Of a DNA stretch of 64,000 nt, positions 1 through 11,043 are shown one piece after another. Position numbers and translations under genes: made by a program. The DNA comes from Mycobacterium sp. HUMS_12744610 (GTDB lineage: Bacteria; Actinomycetota; Actinomycetes; Mycobacteriales; Mycobacteriaceae): assembly GCF_041206865.1 (NCBI RefSeq), contig NZ_JBGEDP010000001.1:5394001-5458000 (forward strand), in the 5' to 3' direction. The notes below the pieces were generated by a model. That model ran no database searches. It saw nothing but the letters and a program-made list of their open reading frames with translations, and was not told the DNA's origin. The first letter of the stretch is position 1; the number at the start of each line of letters is the position of its first letter.

Positions 1-1233
1 TCGATCGGCGCGCCGGTCCTCGTCCTGACGCTGATGTTCTCCATCGGCACCGCCTTGCCGCTGCTGGTCTTCGCGCTGGCCGGCCGGCGCGTGGCCGAGC
101 GCGTCGCCGCGTTCCGCCGCCGGCAGCGCGCGATCCGGGTCGCCGGCGGGCTCACGATGATCGTGCTGGCCGTGGCGCTGGTCTTCAACCTGCCGGCGAT
201 GCTGCAGCGCGCCATCCCCGACTACACGAGCGCCATGCAGAAGGGCCTGGGCGCCAACAACATTCGTCGAGAGCTCGACCCGGGTGGCGCAAAGGGGCGG
301 CTGGCCGACTGCATCGAGGGCGCCGACCGGCTGCAGGAGTGCGGGCCGGCGCCGGCGCTGACCGGGATCACGGGCTGGCTGAACACCCCGGACGGCAAGC
401 CAATCGACCTCGCCTCGCTGCGGGGCAAGGTGGTCCTGATCGACTTCTGGGCGTATTCGTGCATCAACTGCCAGCGCGCCATCCCCCACGTCGTCGGCTG
501 GTACGACCGCTATCGCGGCGACGGCTTCGTGGTGATCGGCGTGCACACCCCCGAGTACGCCTTCGAGCGGGTACCCGCCAACGTGGCCAGCGGCGCCGAC
601 GCGCTGCACATCACCTACCCCGTCGCCCTGGACAACGACTACGCGACGTGGAACAACTACCAGAACCTGTACTGGCCGGCCGAGTACCTGATCGACGCCG
701 ACGGCAACGTGCGGCACACCAAGTTCGGCGAGGGCGACTACGACGGCACCGAGAAGCTGATCCGTCGGCTGCTGGTGGCCGCCGACCCCGGCGTCCGGCT
801 GCCCCCGGCCTCCGGCGCGGCCGACGACACGCCGCGCACCAGGCTGACGCCCGAGACCTACCTGGGCGCGGGCAAGGCCATCTACTACGGCGGCGCCGGC
901 CGATACGACTCCGGAACCGCCACATTCGGCTTCCCGGCAAAGTTGCCCGACGACCGCTTCGCCCTGCGGGGCCGCTGGACCATCGACGACCAGGGCGCCA
1001 CCGCCGAGAGCGAGGACGCCGCCGTCCGGCTCAACTACACCGGCAAGGACGTGTACGTGGTCGTCGGCGGCACCGGCAGCATAGCCGTGACCCGCGACGG
1101 CGCGACCACCACGACGCCGATCGGCGGGCCGCCCACGCTGCACCAGATCGTGTCCGACCCGACCGCCCACCGCGACCGGTTGGACATGTCGGTCAGCCAA
1201 GGCCTGCAAGTCTTTTCGTTCACCTTCGGCTAG
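1..1233 (+). CDS. dipZ: DipZ-like thiol-disulfide transport/thioredoxin protein, 3' part only
   Basis: The reading frame is open from base 1, so the 5' end lies outside the window. The visible part starts in the last membrane segments of a CcdA/DsbD-like domain, with a hydrophobic helix at about bases 160-200. An extracytoplasmic thioredoxin-like domain follows, with active-site motif SCINCQR (cysteine codons at 460 and 469) after the FWAY sequence typical of DipZ. A C-terminal beta-rich domain of about 130 residues follows. Family knowledge: DipZ passes reducing power across the membrane to periplasmic thiols. The stop overlaps by 4 bases with the convergent gene that ends at 1230. Identity is confident from the CINC motif and domain order; the missing N-terminus cannot be judged. 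Confidence 0.85.
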   Translation, partial: SIGAPVLVLTLMFSIGTALPLLVFALAGRRVAERVAAFRRRQRAIRVAGGLTMIVLAVALVFNLPAMLQRAIPDYTSAMQKGLGANNIRRELDPGGAKGRLADCIEGADRLQECGPAPALTGITGWLNTPDGKPIDLASLRGKVVLIDFWAYSCINCQRAIPHVVGWYDRYRGDGFVVIGVHTPEYAFERVPANVASGADALHITYPVALDNDYATWNNYQNLYWPAEYLIDADGNVRHTKFGEGDYDGTEKLIRRLLVAADPGVRLPPASGAADDTPRTRLTPETYLGAGKAIYYGGAGRYDSGTATFGFPAKLPDDRFALRGRWTIDDQGATAESEDAAVRLNYTGKDVYVVVGGTGSIAVTRDGATTTTPIGGPPTLHQIVSDPTAHRDRLDMSVSQGLQVFSFTFG

Positions 1234-2084
1234 CCGCCCTTCCGCACGAGGCTGCCCGCCATCGCGACCAGCACGCCGAGCACCACCAGCGCGACGCCGG
1301 CGAGCAGCGTCACGTCGAGCCACAGGCGCACCCCGGCCTCGGCGTAGGCGACCATCGCCTCGGCGACCCGGCGGATGTCGCCGCCGCCGCGCCGGAGCGC
1401 GCCGTCGACGCGCCGGCCTGCGACCTCGGTGCCGGCCCAGCCGGCCGCGCCGACGAGCAGCGCGGACACGCCCAAGCTCGTCAGCGCCTTGCCGCGGCGA
1501 CGCGCGGCGGCCAGCGTCAGCAGGGCGCACACCACGGCCAGCGCCGCCGCGCCGATGCTGAGCCAGGGCCCCCAGGTGGACAGCCGGCTCAGCTGGCCCT
1601 GCCGCAGCGGCGGTCCCGCCTGCGTCAGCGCCACGGTCAGGTCCGCGGGCACCGTGACGCGGTAGTCGGCCAGCAACTGCGCCAGCGCACCGTCGCGCAG
1701 CATCGGCGACACGTCGACGGCCCACGCGGTGCCGGCCCGCCCGAAGCGCGGGTCGGTGAACGCCCAGGCGTGCGCGGCCCTGTTCGCTTGGGCGAACAGC
1801 GGCGGAAAGGCCGGGCCCGCCGTGAACGCGGCGGCGGCGGCGTGCACCCGGGGACCGTCGACCCGGTAGCGCCCCCCGCCGCGGGCGGCGATCAGCGCGA
1901 TCGTGCGGGTCGCGAGTTCGTCGGCCATCGCCGACTGCAGCCGCGGGTCGGCCGCGGCCTTGTGGGCCAGCGCGGCGAATCCGCGCTCGTCGACGACGTG
2001 GACCTGCGCCCATGCCGCGGGGACGGCCACGCCCAGGGCCACGGTGGTGGCCAGCCACAACAGCGCCGTCACCGCGAACCGCAC
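1230..2084 (-). CDS. Membrane protein of unknown function with signal peptide and C-terminal helices
   Basis: A 284-aa protein starting at GTG 2084. It begins with a signal sequence ending near AWAQ (residues 1-26), followed by an extracytoplasmic domain of about 140 residues rich in alanine. Then come two hydrophobic helices (about 175-195 and 205-220) and a last one near the C-terminus (about 255-280), ending in basic residues. No catalytic motif is recognisable. It lies 10 bases downstream of the DinB-like gene on the same strand, so the two are probably co-transcribed. I do not recognise the family and infer only an envelope location. Confidence 0.7.
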   Translation of the reverse strand: MRFAVTALLWLATTVALGVAVPAAWAQVHVVDERGFAALAHKAAADPRLQSAMADELATRTIALIAARGGGRYRVDGPRVHAAAAAFTAGPAFPPLFAQANRAAHAWAFTDPRFGRAGTAWAVDVSPMLRDGALAQLLADYRVTVPADLTVALTQAGPPLRQGQLSRLSTWGPWLSIGAAALAVVCALLTLAAARRRGKALTSLGVSALLVGAAGWAGTEVAGRRVDGALRRGGGDIRRVAEAMVAYAEAGVRLWLDVTLLAGVALVVLGVLVAMAGSLVRKGG

Positions 2085-2094
2085 GGCAACGAAC

Positions 2095-2607
2095 CTACTG
2101 AATCCCCCGCACGTAGGCGGCCTGGCCCAGGTGCTGGGCGCAGTCGTCGAGGATGCTCACCAGCCGGGCGCCGGCCGTCACCGGCGGATCCCAGTTGGTG
2201 TCCACGACGCGGGCCAGCTCGTCGGCCGTGACGCCGGCGATGTATTCGAGGGTCAGCTTGTGCACCGCGTGGTAATACCCGGAGAGCAGGCCGGCCGGGG
2301 CGCGGACCTTGGCCACCTCGTCGGCGCCGTGGCCATAGCCGGTGTCGTCGCGCGGCAGGTCCAGGCCGAACCGGTCCACCCACCCGTCGCGGGTCCACAC
2401 CTGCTCGACGCCGGCCACGTGCGCCAGCTGGATGTCCTGCACGCGCGCGCTGTGCCAGAGCAGCCAGGCGATGCTGTTGGCGCTCGGGGTGGGGCGATAG
2501 GCGGAAACCTCGTCGGTGAGGCCGCCGGTGAGGTCGTCGACGTGTTCGATCAGCCGGGTGAACGCGTCTCGGAGGAGTTCCTGAACGGCGGCGTCGGGGT
2601 CGGCCAT
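2095..2607 (-). CDS. DinB / DUF664-type four-helix protein (Rv0443-like)
   Basis: A 170-aa protein with the usual length of the DinB/mycothiol-dependent maleylpyruvate isomerase N-terminal fold. Histidines that could form the metal site are at 52 (in LLWHSAR) and 159 (in CAQHLGQ), with further histidines at 113 and 116. This arrangement is typical of DUF664 proteins, some of which use mycothiol as cofactor. By position (next to the PPE/groEL2 block) it is the likely counterpart of Rv0443. The substrate is unknown. It starts at ATG 2607 and is divergent from the amidohydrolase, with a 64-base gap. Confidence 0.75.
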   Translation of the reverse strand: MADPDAAVQELLRDAFTRLIEHVDDLTGGLTDEVSAYRPTPSANSIAWLLWHSARVQDIQLAHVAGVEQVWTRDGWVDRFGLDLPRDDTGYGHGADEVAKVRAPAGLLSGYYHAVHKLTLEYIAGVTADELARVVDTNWDPPVTAGARLVSILDDCAQHLGQAAYVRGIQ

Positions 2608-2659
2608 ATTGCCGACCTTACGGGAGGCCGCGGCCCTGGCATGACCCCGGCGACGGTCG

Positions 2660-2665
2660 TAGATT
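2660..2665 (+). promoter_or_regulatory. Possible SigA -10 box of a leaderless transcript
   Basis: TAGATT fits the mycobacterial TANNNT -10 pattern and sits 6 bases before the ATG at 2672. This is the spacing expected when transcription starts on the start codon itself. There is no clear Shine-Dalgarno sequence before this ATG. This is inference from spacing only. Confidence 0.35.
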
Positions 2666-2671
2666 ATTTAG

Positions 2672-4408
2672 ATGACCTACGACCTCATCATCCGCAACGG
2701 CACCATCGTCGACGGGCTGGGGGGTGAGCCGTACGTCGGCGACGTGGCGGTGAAGGACGGGATCATCGCAGCGGTGGGCGCGGTCAACGGTGCCACCGGC
2801 GAGCGCGAGATCGACGCCACCGGGCTGCTGGTCACCCCGGGCTTCGTCGACCTGCACACCCACTACGACGGCCAGTCCGTCTGGTCGGAGCGGCTGACCC
2901 CGTCCTCGGCGCACGGGGTGACCACCGTGGTCATGGGCAACTGCGGGGTCGGCTTCGCGCCGTGCCGCCAGGAAGACCACGACGTGCTCGTCGACGTGAT
3001 GGCCGGCGTCGAGGACATTCCCGGCGTGGTGATGACCGACGGCCTGCCGTGGACGTGGGAGACCTTCCCCGAGTATCTGGACGCCCTAGAGGCGGGACAG
3101 CGCGACATCGACGTGGCCGCCTACCTGCCGCACTCGCCGCTGCGGGTCTACGTGATGGGGCAGCGCGGCGCGGACCGCGAGCCGGCCACCGCGGAGGATC
3201 TGGCGAGGATGCGGGCGCTGGCCAAGGAGGCGATCGAGGTGGGCGCGCTGGGCTTCGCCTCGTCGCGGCTGGCCATCCACAAGACCGAGAGCGGCTCGCC
3301 GATCCCCAGCTACGACGCCGCGCGCGAGGAGATCGAGGAGATCGCCAAGGGCGTCGTCGACGGCGGCGGCGGACTGCTGCAGTTCGTTCCCGACATCCCC
3401 GCCGGCGGCTACCAGCCGGTGCTGCAGACGGTGTTCGACGTCGCCGAGGACGTCGACCTGCCGGTCACGTTCACCCTGGTGGTCGCCAATGCGGGCGACC
3501 CGACGTGGGAGGACGCCATCACGATGATCGAGAAGGCGAACAAGAATGCGGGCGAGGTCCGCTTCACCGCGCAACTGTTGCCGCGCCCGATCGGGCTGAT
3601 CATCGGACTGCAGCTGACCGCCAACCCGTTCGTGCTCTACCCCAGCTACCGCGAGATCGCGCACCTGCCGCTGACCGAGCGGGTCGCCGAGATGCGCAAG
3701 CCGGAGGTCCGCGCCCGCATCCTGGCCGACAAGCCCGGCCACGGCCACCCGATCCTGTACGTGGCGCAGATGTGGGACTGGATCTACCCGCTGGGCGACA
3801 CCCCCGACTACGAGCCCGACCCCGCGACGAGCATCGGCGCCCGCGCCCGCGCCCGGGGCGTGGAGCCGATGGAGGAGGCCTACGACCGGCTGCTCGACGA
3901 CGACGGGCGCGCCATGCTGCTGGTGGCCACCAGCAACCTGGCAAACAATTCGTTGGACACGGTCGGCACGCTGCTGCACCGGGACGACGTGGTGCTCGGC
4001 CTCGGCGATGGCGGCGCCCACTACGGGATGATCTGCGACGCCAGCTACTCCACGTACTTCCTGACGCACTGGGCGCGCGACCGCAAGTCGGGCCGGTTCA
4101 GCGTGTCCGAGGCCGTCCGCCAACTGACCTCGGTGCCGGCCCGGGTCGCGGGCCTGGGCGACCGCGGCCGCATCGCCGTCGGCTACAAGGCCGACCTCAA
4201 CGTCATCGACCACGCCGCGCTGCGGCTGCACAAGCCGGTCATCCGCCACGATCTGCCCGCCGGCGGGCGCCGCCTGGACCAGACCGCCGACGGTTATGTC
4301 GCCACGATCGTGTCCGGGGAGGTGATCGCCGCCGACGGCGTTCCCACCGACGCTCGTCCCGGCAAGTTGGTCCGGGGCCGGCGGTCATCCCCAGTGGCCG
4401 CTCGATAA
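2672..4408 (+). CDS. Amidohydrolase, N-acyl-D-amino-acid deacylase family
   Basis: A 578-aa metal-dependent hydrolase. The N-terminal beta strand domain is typical of amidohydrolases. Residues 60-68 carry the metal-binding HTH pair in DLHTHYDGQ (His62, His64). A late GDGGAH motif supplies the catalytic aspartate, and the protein ends in the conserved GRIAVGYKADLNV type region that closes the composite beta domain. Family knowledge: these enzymes hydrolyse N-acyl-D-amino acids or related cyclic amides in the cytoplasm. The natural substrate is not evident. It stands alone between a divergent DinB-like gene and the PPE gene. H37Rv, from memory, has no counterpart at this position. Confidence 0.85.
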   Translation: MTYDLIIRNGTIVDGLGGEPYVGDVAVKDGIIAAVGAVNGATGEREIDATGLLVTPGFVDLHTHYDGQSVWSERLTPSSAHGVTTVVMGNCGVGFAPCRQEDHDVLVDVMAGVEDIPGVVMTDGLPWTWETFPEYLDALEAGQRDIDVAAYLPHSPLRVYVMGQRGADREPATAEDLARMRALAKEAIEVGALGFASSRLAIHKTESGSPIPSYDAAREEIEEIAKGVVDGGGGLLQFVPDIPAGGYQPVLQTVFDVAEDVDLPVTFTLVVANAGDPTWEDAITMIEKANKNAGEVRFTAQLLPRPIGLIIGLQLTANPFVLYPSYREIAHLPLTERVAEMRKPEVRARILADKPGHGHPILYVAQMWDWIYPLGDTPDYEPDPATSIGARARARGVEPMEEAYDRLLDDDGRAMLLVATSNLANNSLDTVGTLLHRDDVVLGLGDGGAHYGMICDASYSTYFLTHWARDRKSGRFSVSEAVRQLTSVPARVAGLGDRGRIAVGYKADLNVIDHAALRLHKPVIRHDLPAGGRRLDQTADGYVATIVSGEVIAADGVPTDARPGKLVRGRRSSPVAAR

Positions 4409-4446
4409 CGCCACGAAGGGCGGCCCGTCCCGGTTAAGTTGGGTCA

Positions 4447-5886
4447 GTGACGAGCCCGCATTTTGCGTGGTTGCCGCCTGAGATCAACTCGGCATTACTG
4501 TTCGCCGGTCCGGGAGCGGCGCCGCTGCTTGCTGCGGCGACCGCGTGGGAAGGGCTCGCCGAGGATCTGGCGTCGTCAGCATCGTCGTTCCTGACCGTGA
4601 CGGCGGACCTGGCCAGCGCGTCATGGCAGGGCGCTTCGGCGACGGCGATGCTGTCCGTCGCCACGCAGTACTCGGGGTGGCTGAGCGCGGCGGCGGCCCA
4701 GGCCGAGGCCGCAGCAAGCCAGGCGACGGCCATCGCGGCCGCGTTCGAGGCGGCGTTGGCGGCCACGATCCAGCCGGCGGTGGTCACGGCGAACCGGATG
4801 CTGGTGCAGGCGCTGGCAAACACGAATTGGTTCGGGCTCAACGCGCCGGCGATCATGGACACCGAGGCCGCGTACGAGCAGATGTGGGCGGCCGACGTCG
4901 CTGCCATGTTCAACTACCACGCCGACGCGTCCGCGGCCGCCGGTCAACTCGCGCCCTGGCAGCAGGTCCTGCAAAAGCTCGGGTTCAAGTTCAGCAACGG
5001 CCAGCTCACCAGCATCCTGCCCGGGAGCAGCGGCCAGGGATCCAACCTCGGTTTCGGCAACAGCGGCGCCCAGAACGTCGGGGCCGGCAACTCCGGTAAC
5101 AACAACCTGGGGTGGGGCAACCTCGGCAACGGCAACATCGGCTTCGGCAACAGCGGTAACAACGACTTCGGCATCGGGCTGACCGGCAACAACCAGTTCG
5201 GCTTCGGCGGCTTCAACTCGGGGACCGGGAACATCGGCCTGTTCAACTCGGGCAACAACAACATCGGTTTCTTCAACTCGGGCAACGGAAACTTCGGCAT
5301 CGGGAACGCGGGTTCCTTCAACACCGGCTTCGCCAACTCCGGCAGCATGAACATGGGCTTGTTCAATAACGGCGCCGCCAACACGGGCTTCTTCCAGGAC
5401 AACTCCCTGGGCGCCCAGTCGGGCGCCGGCGCCGGGATGCTCGGATCCGGCCGCTACATCACCGGCGGTCTGGGCGCGGCCAACCTGGGCTCCGGCCTGC
5501 TCAGCTCGGCCGCGGCCAACACCGGCGGGCTGAGCGCGAGCCTGGGCAACGCGGCCTTGCTCAACCCGCCCGCGGCCAACGCCGCCTTCGCCGCACCGGT
5601 GGGCCAGCCCGCCGCGATCGCGGGCGGTGTCGAATCGCTCGGCCCGAACGCCGCCGCCGTCACCGCCGCCGGCGGTCCCACGCCCACCGTGGGCGTGCGG
5701 ACCGCGGCCGCCGCTCTCACGGGTGTCTTCACGCCCACCACCGGCGACTCCGGGGTGCGCAGCAACCCGCCCGTTCGCGAGCCGGGCATCCCCAACTCGG
5801 GCTTCTTCGGCAAGGCCGACCGCACCCCGACGGGTCCCAACACGGGTATCAGGGAGCTGACCCTGCTGCCGACCCCGTCCGAGTAG
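4447..5886 (+). CDS. PPE10: PPE family protein, MPTR subfamily (PPE10-like)
   Basis: A 479-aa protein starting at GTG 4447. The N-terminal PPE domain (about 180 residues) has the PPE signature at residues 10-12 and the WQG turn (SWQG) near residue 59. Residues about 195-320 are a run of Asn-Gly pentapeptide-like repeats (NxGxGN, FNSG) that define the MPTR class. The rest is an Ala/Gly-rich tail. Such proteins are exported by ESX-5; PPE10 has been linked to capsule integrity in the literature. Position next to the Rv0441c-like gene and groEL2 supports PPE10. No PE partner gene lies upstream, so any PE partner must be encoded elsewhere. Confidence 0.85.
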   Translation: MTSPHFAWLPPEINSALLFAGPGAAPLLAAATAWEGLAEDLASSASSFLTVTADLASASWQGASATAMLSVATQYSGWLSAAAAQAEAAASQATAIAAAFEAALAATIQPAVVTANRMLVQALANTNWFGLNAPAIMDTEAAYEQMWAADVAAMFNYHADASAAAGQLAPWQQVLQKLGFKFSNGQLTSILPGSSGQGSNLGFGNSGAQNVGAGNSGNNNLGWGNLGNGNIGFGNSGNNDFGIGLTGNNQFGFGGFNSGTGNIGLFNSGNNNIGFFNSGNGNFGIGNAGSFNTGFANSGSMNMGLFNNGAANTGFFQDNSLGAQSGAGAGMLGSGRYITGGLGAANLGSGLLSSAAANTGGLSASLGNAALLNPPAANAAFAAPVGQPAAIAGGVESLGPNAAAVTAAGGPTPTVGVRTAAAALTGVFTPTTGDSGVRSNPPVREPGIPNSGFFGKADRTPTGPNTGIRELTLLPTPSE

Positions 5887-5894
5887 ACGACACC

Positions 5895-6290
5895 ATGCGG
5901 ACGAAGAAGAAGGTAGACCTGCAGCGGCTCGCCGCCGCTCTCACCGACTACCCGTACGCGTATCTGATCACCGTCGACGACGGCTATCGCGTGCACACCG
6001 TGACGGTTGTGCCCACGCTGCGCGGGGGGACTCTCGACGTCGGCCCCATCGGCGGTCACACCCGCGAAAACCTCGTCCGGCGCGGCGACGTCACCCTGCT
6101 GTGGCCCCCCACCGAGCCGGGCGGCTACTCGCTCATCGTCGACGGGCACGCGCAGGCCGCGGGACCCGATTCCGCGTCCCTGGGCGTCGTGCCCGACCGC
6201 GCGCTGCTGCACCGCGACGCCGCCCCCGACTCACCCGAGGCGGCCAGGGGCTGTCTGCACGACTGCGTCGTGTTCTCGCTGCCGGCCTAG
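5895..6290 (+). CDS. Pyridoxamine-phosphate-oxidase-like split-barrel protein (Rv0441c-like)
   Basis: A 131-aa protein starting at ATG 5895, eight bases after the PPE stop. Size and strand pattern ([17 protein letters not shown], then a GGHTREN turn) fit the flavin-reductase/PNPOx split-barrel fold. This fold often binds FMN or F420, but no clear cofactor residues can be assigned. It is probably co-transcribed with the PPE gene. The stop overlaps by four bases with the convergent dehydrogenase. Confidence 0.65.
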   Translation: MRTKKKVDLQRLAAALTDYPYAYLITVDDGYRVHTVTVVPTLRGGTLDVGPIGGHTRENLVRRGDVTLLWPPTEPGGYSLIVDGHAQAAGPDSASLGVVPDRALLHRDAAPDSPEAARGCLHDCVVFSLPA

Positions 6291-7189
6291 CGCGCGATCG
6301 CGGCAGCGTACGAGCATGAAGCGCACCGGGTCGCGGTCGGAGGCGAGGTGGGAAGCGCTGACCCGTCCCGGCGCAGGTCCCTTTTCAGGCCCGGGTGCTG
6401 GTTTTTCAACAGCGGCAACAGGACCCGTCGCGGCATGAACTGGAACAGGCGGGTGGACAGCTGGCTGGGCAGCCCGGCGATCACGGTGCCGCGGTCGTGT
6501 TCGAGCGCATCGACGCCGATGCGCGCCACCTCGCACGACGGCATCCACATGAACTTCGGGAACGCGTCGGCGAAGGTGCGTTCGTCCATGCCGGCGTTCT
6601 CGAGGAACTCGGTGCGCACCGGCCCCGGGCACAGCAGTGCGACGGTGACACCGGTACCCGCGAGCTCGGCGCGCACTGCTTCGGTGTAGGCCTTGACGAA
6701 CGCCTTGGTGGCGGAGTAGCCGGCCTGCCCGGGAAAGGGGTGGAAACCCGCGGTGGATCCGACGTTGAGGATCGCGCCGCGTCCGCGGGGCACCATCTGC
6801 TGGACCGCGCGGGTGGTCAGGTCGATGACGGCCTCGACGTTGACCCGCACCTGCGCGATCTCGTCGGCGACGGGCGTTTTCGTCACCGCCCCGATGGTGC
6901 CGATGCCGGCGTTGTTGACCAGGATGTCGGCGGTCAGCCCGCGCCGGCCGACCTCGTCGAGGAGGTCGGCGCGGGCGGCGGGATCCGCGACGTCGCAGGC
7001 GATCACCTCGACGTGCGAGCCGCCCCTGGCCAGTTCGTCGGCCAGTTCTCGCAGCCGGTCTTCGCGGCGGGCGATGAGGGTGAGGCCGTGGCCGCGCGCG
7101 GCCAGTTCGCGGGCGATGTCGGCGCCGATGCCCGAGGACGCCCCGGTCACGACGGCGGTGCTGGTGGGTGCGGGAACAGGAAGGGCCAC
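6287..7189 (-). CDS. Short-chain dehydrogenase/reductase
   Basis: A 300-aa protein starting at GTG 7189. It has the Rossmann motif TGASSGIG near residue 15, the NNAG motif, a catalytic serine in VGSTAG and the YSATK catalytic Tyr-Lys pair. These make it a classical SDR using NAD(P). The substrate is unknown. The last roughly 28 residues after HPGLKRD are Arg/Ser/Pro-rich and lack the hydrophobic character of the family; comparable proteins end near that point. A late frameshift may therefore have extended the tail. It lies downstream of groEL2 but is separated from it by a terminator. Confidence 0.8.
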   Translation of the reverse strand: MALPVPAPTSTAVVTGASSGIGADIARELAARGHGLTLIARREDRLRELADELARGGSHVEVIACDVADPAARADLLDEVGRRGLTADILVNNAGIGTIGAVTKTPVADEIAQVRVNVEAVIDLTTRAVQQMVPRGRGAILNVGSTAGFHPFPGQAGYSATKAFVKAYTEAVRAELAGTGVTVALLCPGPVRTEFLENAGMDERTFADAFPKFMWMPSCEVARIGVDALEHDRGTVIAGLPSQLSTRLFQFMPRRVLLPLLKNQHPGLKRDLRRDGSALPTSPPTATRCASCSYAAAIAR

Positions 7190-7319
7190 GCGCTCGAAGC
7201 TACCGGATCGGGGTCAGCGCGCTTCCGACCACGAGGCGAAGTCGAAAACCGATAGCGTCGGCGATATCGCTTTCGCGAACCGAGTGCCGACCTTCACACC
7301 GTGACGGCGGTGACGACAC

Positions 7320-7352
7320 GAAAAAGCCCGGCCCCCAAAGGGACCGGGCTTT
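7320..7352 (-). terminator. Intrinsic terminator of groEL2
   Basis: Perfect 9-bp inverted repeat: AAAGCCCGG at 7323-7331 pairs with CCGGGCTTT at 7344-7352. A further T-rich end is supplied by the A-run at 7321-7325 when read on the minus strand. It begins 15 bases after the groEL2 stop. Confidence 0.85.
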
Positions 7353-7366
7353 CCCGTTGGACAGAC

Positions 7367-9103
<1,737 letters not shown>

Positions 9104-9116
9104 TCACCGTCCCGAC

Positions 9117-9143
9117 CTAGCACTCAGCGGTCGCGAGTGCCAA
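9117..9143. promoter_or_regulatory. CIRCE operator 1 (HrcA site)
   Basis: CTAGCACTC, nine-base spacer, GAGTGCCAA. This matches the consensus TTAGCACTC-N9-GAGTGCTAA with one change at the end of each arm. It lies about 125 bases before the groEL2 start. Confidence 0.9.
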
Positions 9144-9151
9144 CGTCATTC

Positions 9152-9178
9152 TTAGCACTCGCCTATGCCGAGTGCAAG
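9152..9178. promoter_or_regulatory. CIRCE operator 2 (HrcA site)
   Basis: TTAGCACTC, nine-base spacer, GAGTGCAAG. The left arm is perfect and the right arm has two changes. It sits eight bases from the first copy, giving tandem operators upstream of groEL2. Confidence 0.9.
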
Positions 9179-9213
9179 AATAGTTCCGCCGTTATCGCGC
9201 TGCGCGTAACCGC

Positions 9214-9912
9214 TCAGGGCAGGTCGAGCAGCTGCTCATGGAAACCACCGAAGCCGCGGGCGGGATCGACCAGATGGACCTCGAGAATCCAGTGACAGCG
9301 CCGACCGCGCGGGTCCGCGCGCCGCATCGGCTTGTCCGACCCGGGCATGATGTACCACTGCACGCCCGGCCCGGCGATCTTGCGGTGCGGGAACTCCCCG
9401 ACCAGGTGCCCGGCGATCGAACTGCCGAACTGGAAGCCCTCGGCGTGGGTCACCCCGACGACGAAGTCGAACAGCTCGGCCCCGGTGACGTCGGGGCGGT
9501 GAGCGAAATACTCCCGGCCGGCCTCCCACACCCGGGGCAGCGCGTCGCGCAGGGCCGTCTTGTGCGGGTCGTCGCTCAGCACGAAGGTGCGGCCGAAGTC
9601 GGCCTCCCACTCCGCGAAGACCGGCCCCAGGCCCAGGAAGACGATGTCGCCGTCGGCGATCACCCGGTCCGGCGGGCGCTCCGAGAACGGCTGCAGGGTG
9701 TTCTCGCCGGCGCGCACGATCCGCCGGTGCCAGTGCTGCGTCACGCCGAGCATGTCGGCGGCCAGCTCCTGAATCTCGTCGGACAGCTCCCGCTCCCCCA
9801 CGCCGGGCCGGATCATGGCGCGCCGTTCGATCTCGTCGAACAGCTGCTCCGCCCTGCCCTGGGCGTCGAGCAGCCGCCGCGCGCGGACTCGTTCGTCGGC
9901 GACGGGGTTCAT
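9214..9912 (-). CDS. M24-family metallopeptidase (aminopeptidase P / creatinase fold)
   Basis: A 232-aa protein starting at ATG 9912 (MNPVADERVR); longer frames upstream have no family similarity. It has the pita-bread metal residues of the M24 family: aspartate in EADFGRTF, histidine in AGHLVGEF, and glutamates in WILEVHL and GFHEQLL. It lacks the N-terminal creatinase-like domain of larger relatives. It may be a dipeptidase or a non-peptidase relative; the substrate is unknown. Its ATG overlaps the TGA of the upstream TetR remnant (ATGA), so the pair was once translationally coupled. Confidence 0.75.
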   Translation of the reverse strand: MNPVADERVRARRLLDAQGRAEQLFDEIERRAMIRPGVGERELSDEIQELAADMLGVTQHWHRRIVRAGENTLQPFSERPPDRVIADGDIVFLGLGPVFAEWEADFGRTFVLSDDPHKTALRDALPRVWEAGREYFAHRPDVTGAELFDFVVGVTHAEGFQFGSSIAGHLVGEFPHRKIAGPGVQWYIMPGSDKPMRRADPRGRRCHWILEVHLVDPARGFGGFHEQLLDLP

Positions 9913-10197
9913 CGTTCCGATGCTACGGACGCCACGGCGCGCAGGCCGTCGATGACGGCGTCGGTCGCCCGCTCGGCCAGCGTCGAGTCGTAGGCCTGCA
10001 TCGCCTGGCACCCGACGAGAATCGCCTTGAGGTCGCGCATCTCGATGTCGCGCCGCGCCGTGCCCGCCTCCTGCGCGGGGCGCAGCAGGTCGCCGATCAT
10101 GGCCTTGAAGGCGTCTTCGGCCTCGGGCGCGGCGCAGGCGATGGCGATAGCGGCGCGGACACCCGAAGCTGGTGCCGTCCAGCACGAAGTCCCGCAA
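9909..10197 (-). pseudogene. TetR-family regulator remnant (ligand-binding C-terminal part)
   Basis: The minus frame ending at 9909 reads as the C-terminal domain of a TetR regulator of the SbtR-like type, with phrases such as LLRPAQEAGTARRDIEMRDL and LKAILVGCQAMQAYDS. Upstream of about 10150 the similarity jumps to another frame (RDFVLDGTSF), and no helix-turn-helix or start codon exists. The N-terminal half is lost and at least one frameshift is present. It overlaps the M24 gene start by four bases. It cannot make a DNA-binding protein. Confidence 0.6.
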
Positions 10198-10292
10198 CCC
10201 CGACCGGCAGCGCCGGTTGTGGGCGCTCGGAGGAACTGACCGGCGTCGTCTATTCCTTCGACTGACCGTCGGGGCGGGGCGACACTGGAGGC

Positions 10293-10784
10293 ATGTCCCT
10301 GGTCGTGCCGTCGTATCCGCCGCCCCGCTACACCGCCGACGAGCCGGAGGTCAGCGCCTGGCTCAAGCGGGCCGACTCGCCCCCGGACTGCGAAACCGGC
10401 GGCGTGAGATACCACTACCTGGCCGACCACCGGGCCACCGATGGCGACTACGGCCTGTACCGGGTCGACCTGCCGCCGGCCGGCGGCGGGCCTGGGCCGC
10501 ATTTCCACCGGGCCATGTCCGAGGCGTTCTTCGTGCTGTCCGGAACGATGAAGCTCTACGACGGCGCCCGCTGGGCCGACGGGCAGGCGGGCGACTTCCT
10601 CTACGTCCCGCCCGGCGGCGTCCACGGCTTCCGCAACGAGGCCGACGCGCCGGCGTCGATCCTGATGCTGTTCGCCCCGGGCGCGCCGCGCGAGGCCTAC
10701 TTCGAGGGATTCGGCGCGCTGGCCGACATGACCGACGACGAACGCAGGGAGTGGTTCGTCCGCCACGACAACCACTGGGTGTGA
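10293..10784 (+). CDS. Cupin-domain protein
   Basis: A 163-aa single-cupin protein. Motif 1 is GPHFHRAMSEAFFVLSG with metal ligands His70, His72 and Glu77. Motif 2 is FLYVPPGGVHGF with His111. This set of three histidines and one glutamate is the normal metal site. The family includes small dioxygenases, isomerases and sugar-binding proteins, and nothing here narrows it. It directly precedes the halogenase-polyketide cassette on the same strand, but a promoter-like sequence and about 260 bases separate them, so joint function is possible but unproven. Confidence 0.75.
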   Translation: MSLVVPSYPPPRYTADEPEVSAWLKRADSPPDCETGGVRYHYLADHRATDGDYGLYRVDLPPAGGGPGPHFHRAMSEAFFVLSGTMKLYDGARWADGQAGDFLYVPPGGVHGFRNEADAPASILMLFAPGAPREAYFEGFGALADMTDDERREWFVRHDNHWV

Positions 10785-10838
10785 GAGCTCGGCCGCCATC
10801 GGCCGGCCCTGAAATTCAGATACTTAACTATTAACCAA

Positions 10839-10867
10839 TTGAATCAGTTGCGGGATCACGCTAGTCT
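10839..10867 (+). promoter_or_regulatory. Candidate promoter of the halogenase-PKS-ABC operon
   Basis: TTGAAT (10839-10844) and TAGTCT (10862-10867) are separated by 17 bases, a good match to a SigA-type -35/-10 pair. They lie at the edge of the most A+T-rich stretch of the neighbourhood (about 10811-10850). Expected transcription start is near 10874-10876, about 170 bases before the halogenase start. Confidence 0.45.
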
Positions 10868-10875
10868 GGCCCTTG

Positions 10876-10974
10876 ATGAAGCTTGACCAGGGGACGCACG
10901 GGTTCGCGGGGTCGGCCACGGGTGTGCGACCACCCTCGCGTACAACGCGACTCTTGCCGGGATGGGCGGTCTGA
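10876..10974 (+). CDS. Possible leaderless 32-codon leader peptide
   Basis: An ATG at 10876 lies eight bases after the proposed -10 box, where transcription would start. It opens a 32-codon frame rich in Gly, Thr and Arg, ending in a Trp-Ala-Val tripeptide before TGA 10972-10974. Leaderless small ORFs at transcript starts are common in mycobacteria. No regulatory codon run is obvious. It may be chance. Confidence 0.25.
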   Translation: MKLDQGTHGFAGSATGVRPPSRTTRLLPGWAV

Positions 10975-11043
10975 TCCTTGCACCCCAACAGATTTGAAAC
11001 CGTCGCACCGCAGGCCGAAGAAGAGAACTGAGAAGGAAAGCCC

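Noticed and set aside
5040..5400. Regular short repeats resembling a CRISPR array
   Set aside because: The repeat period is codon-based and in frame, coding for Asn-Gly MPTR repeats of the PPE protein; there are no unique equal-length spacers.
10787..10811. GGCCG-CCAT-CGGCC hairpin after the cupin gene as a terminator
   Set aside because: The stem is only five base pairs and no T-run follows, so I do not call it a terminator.
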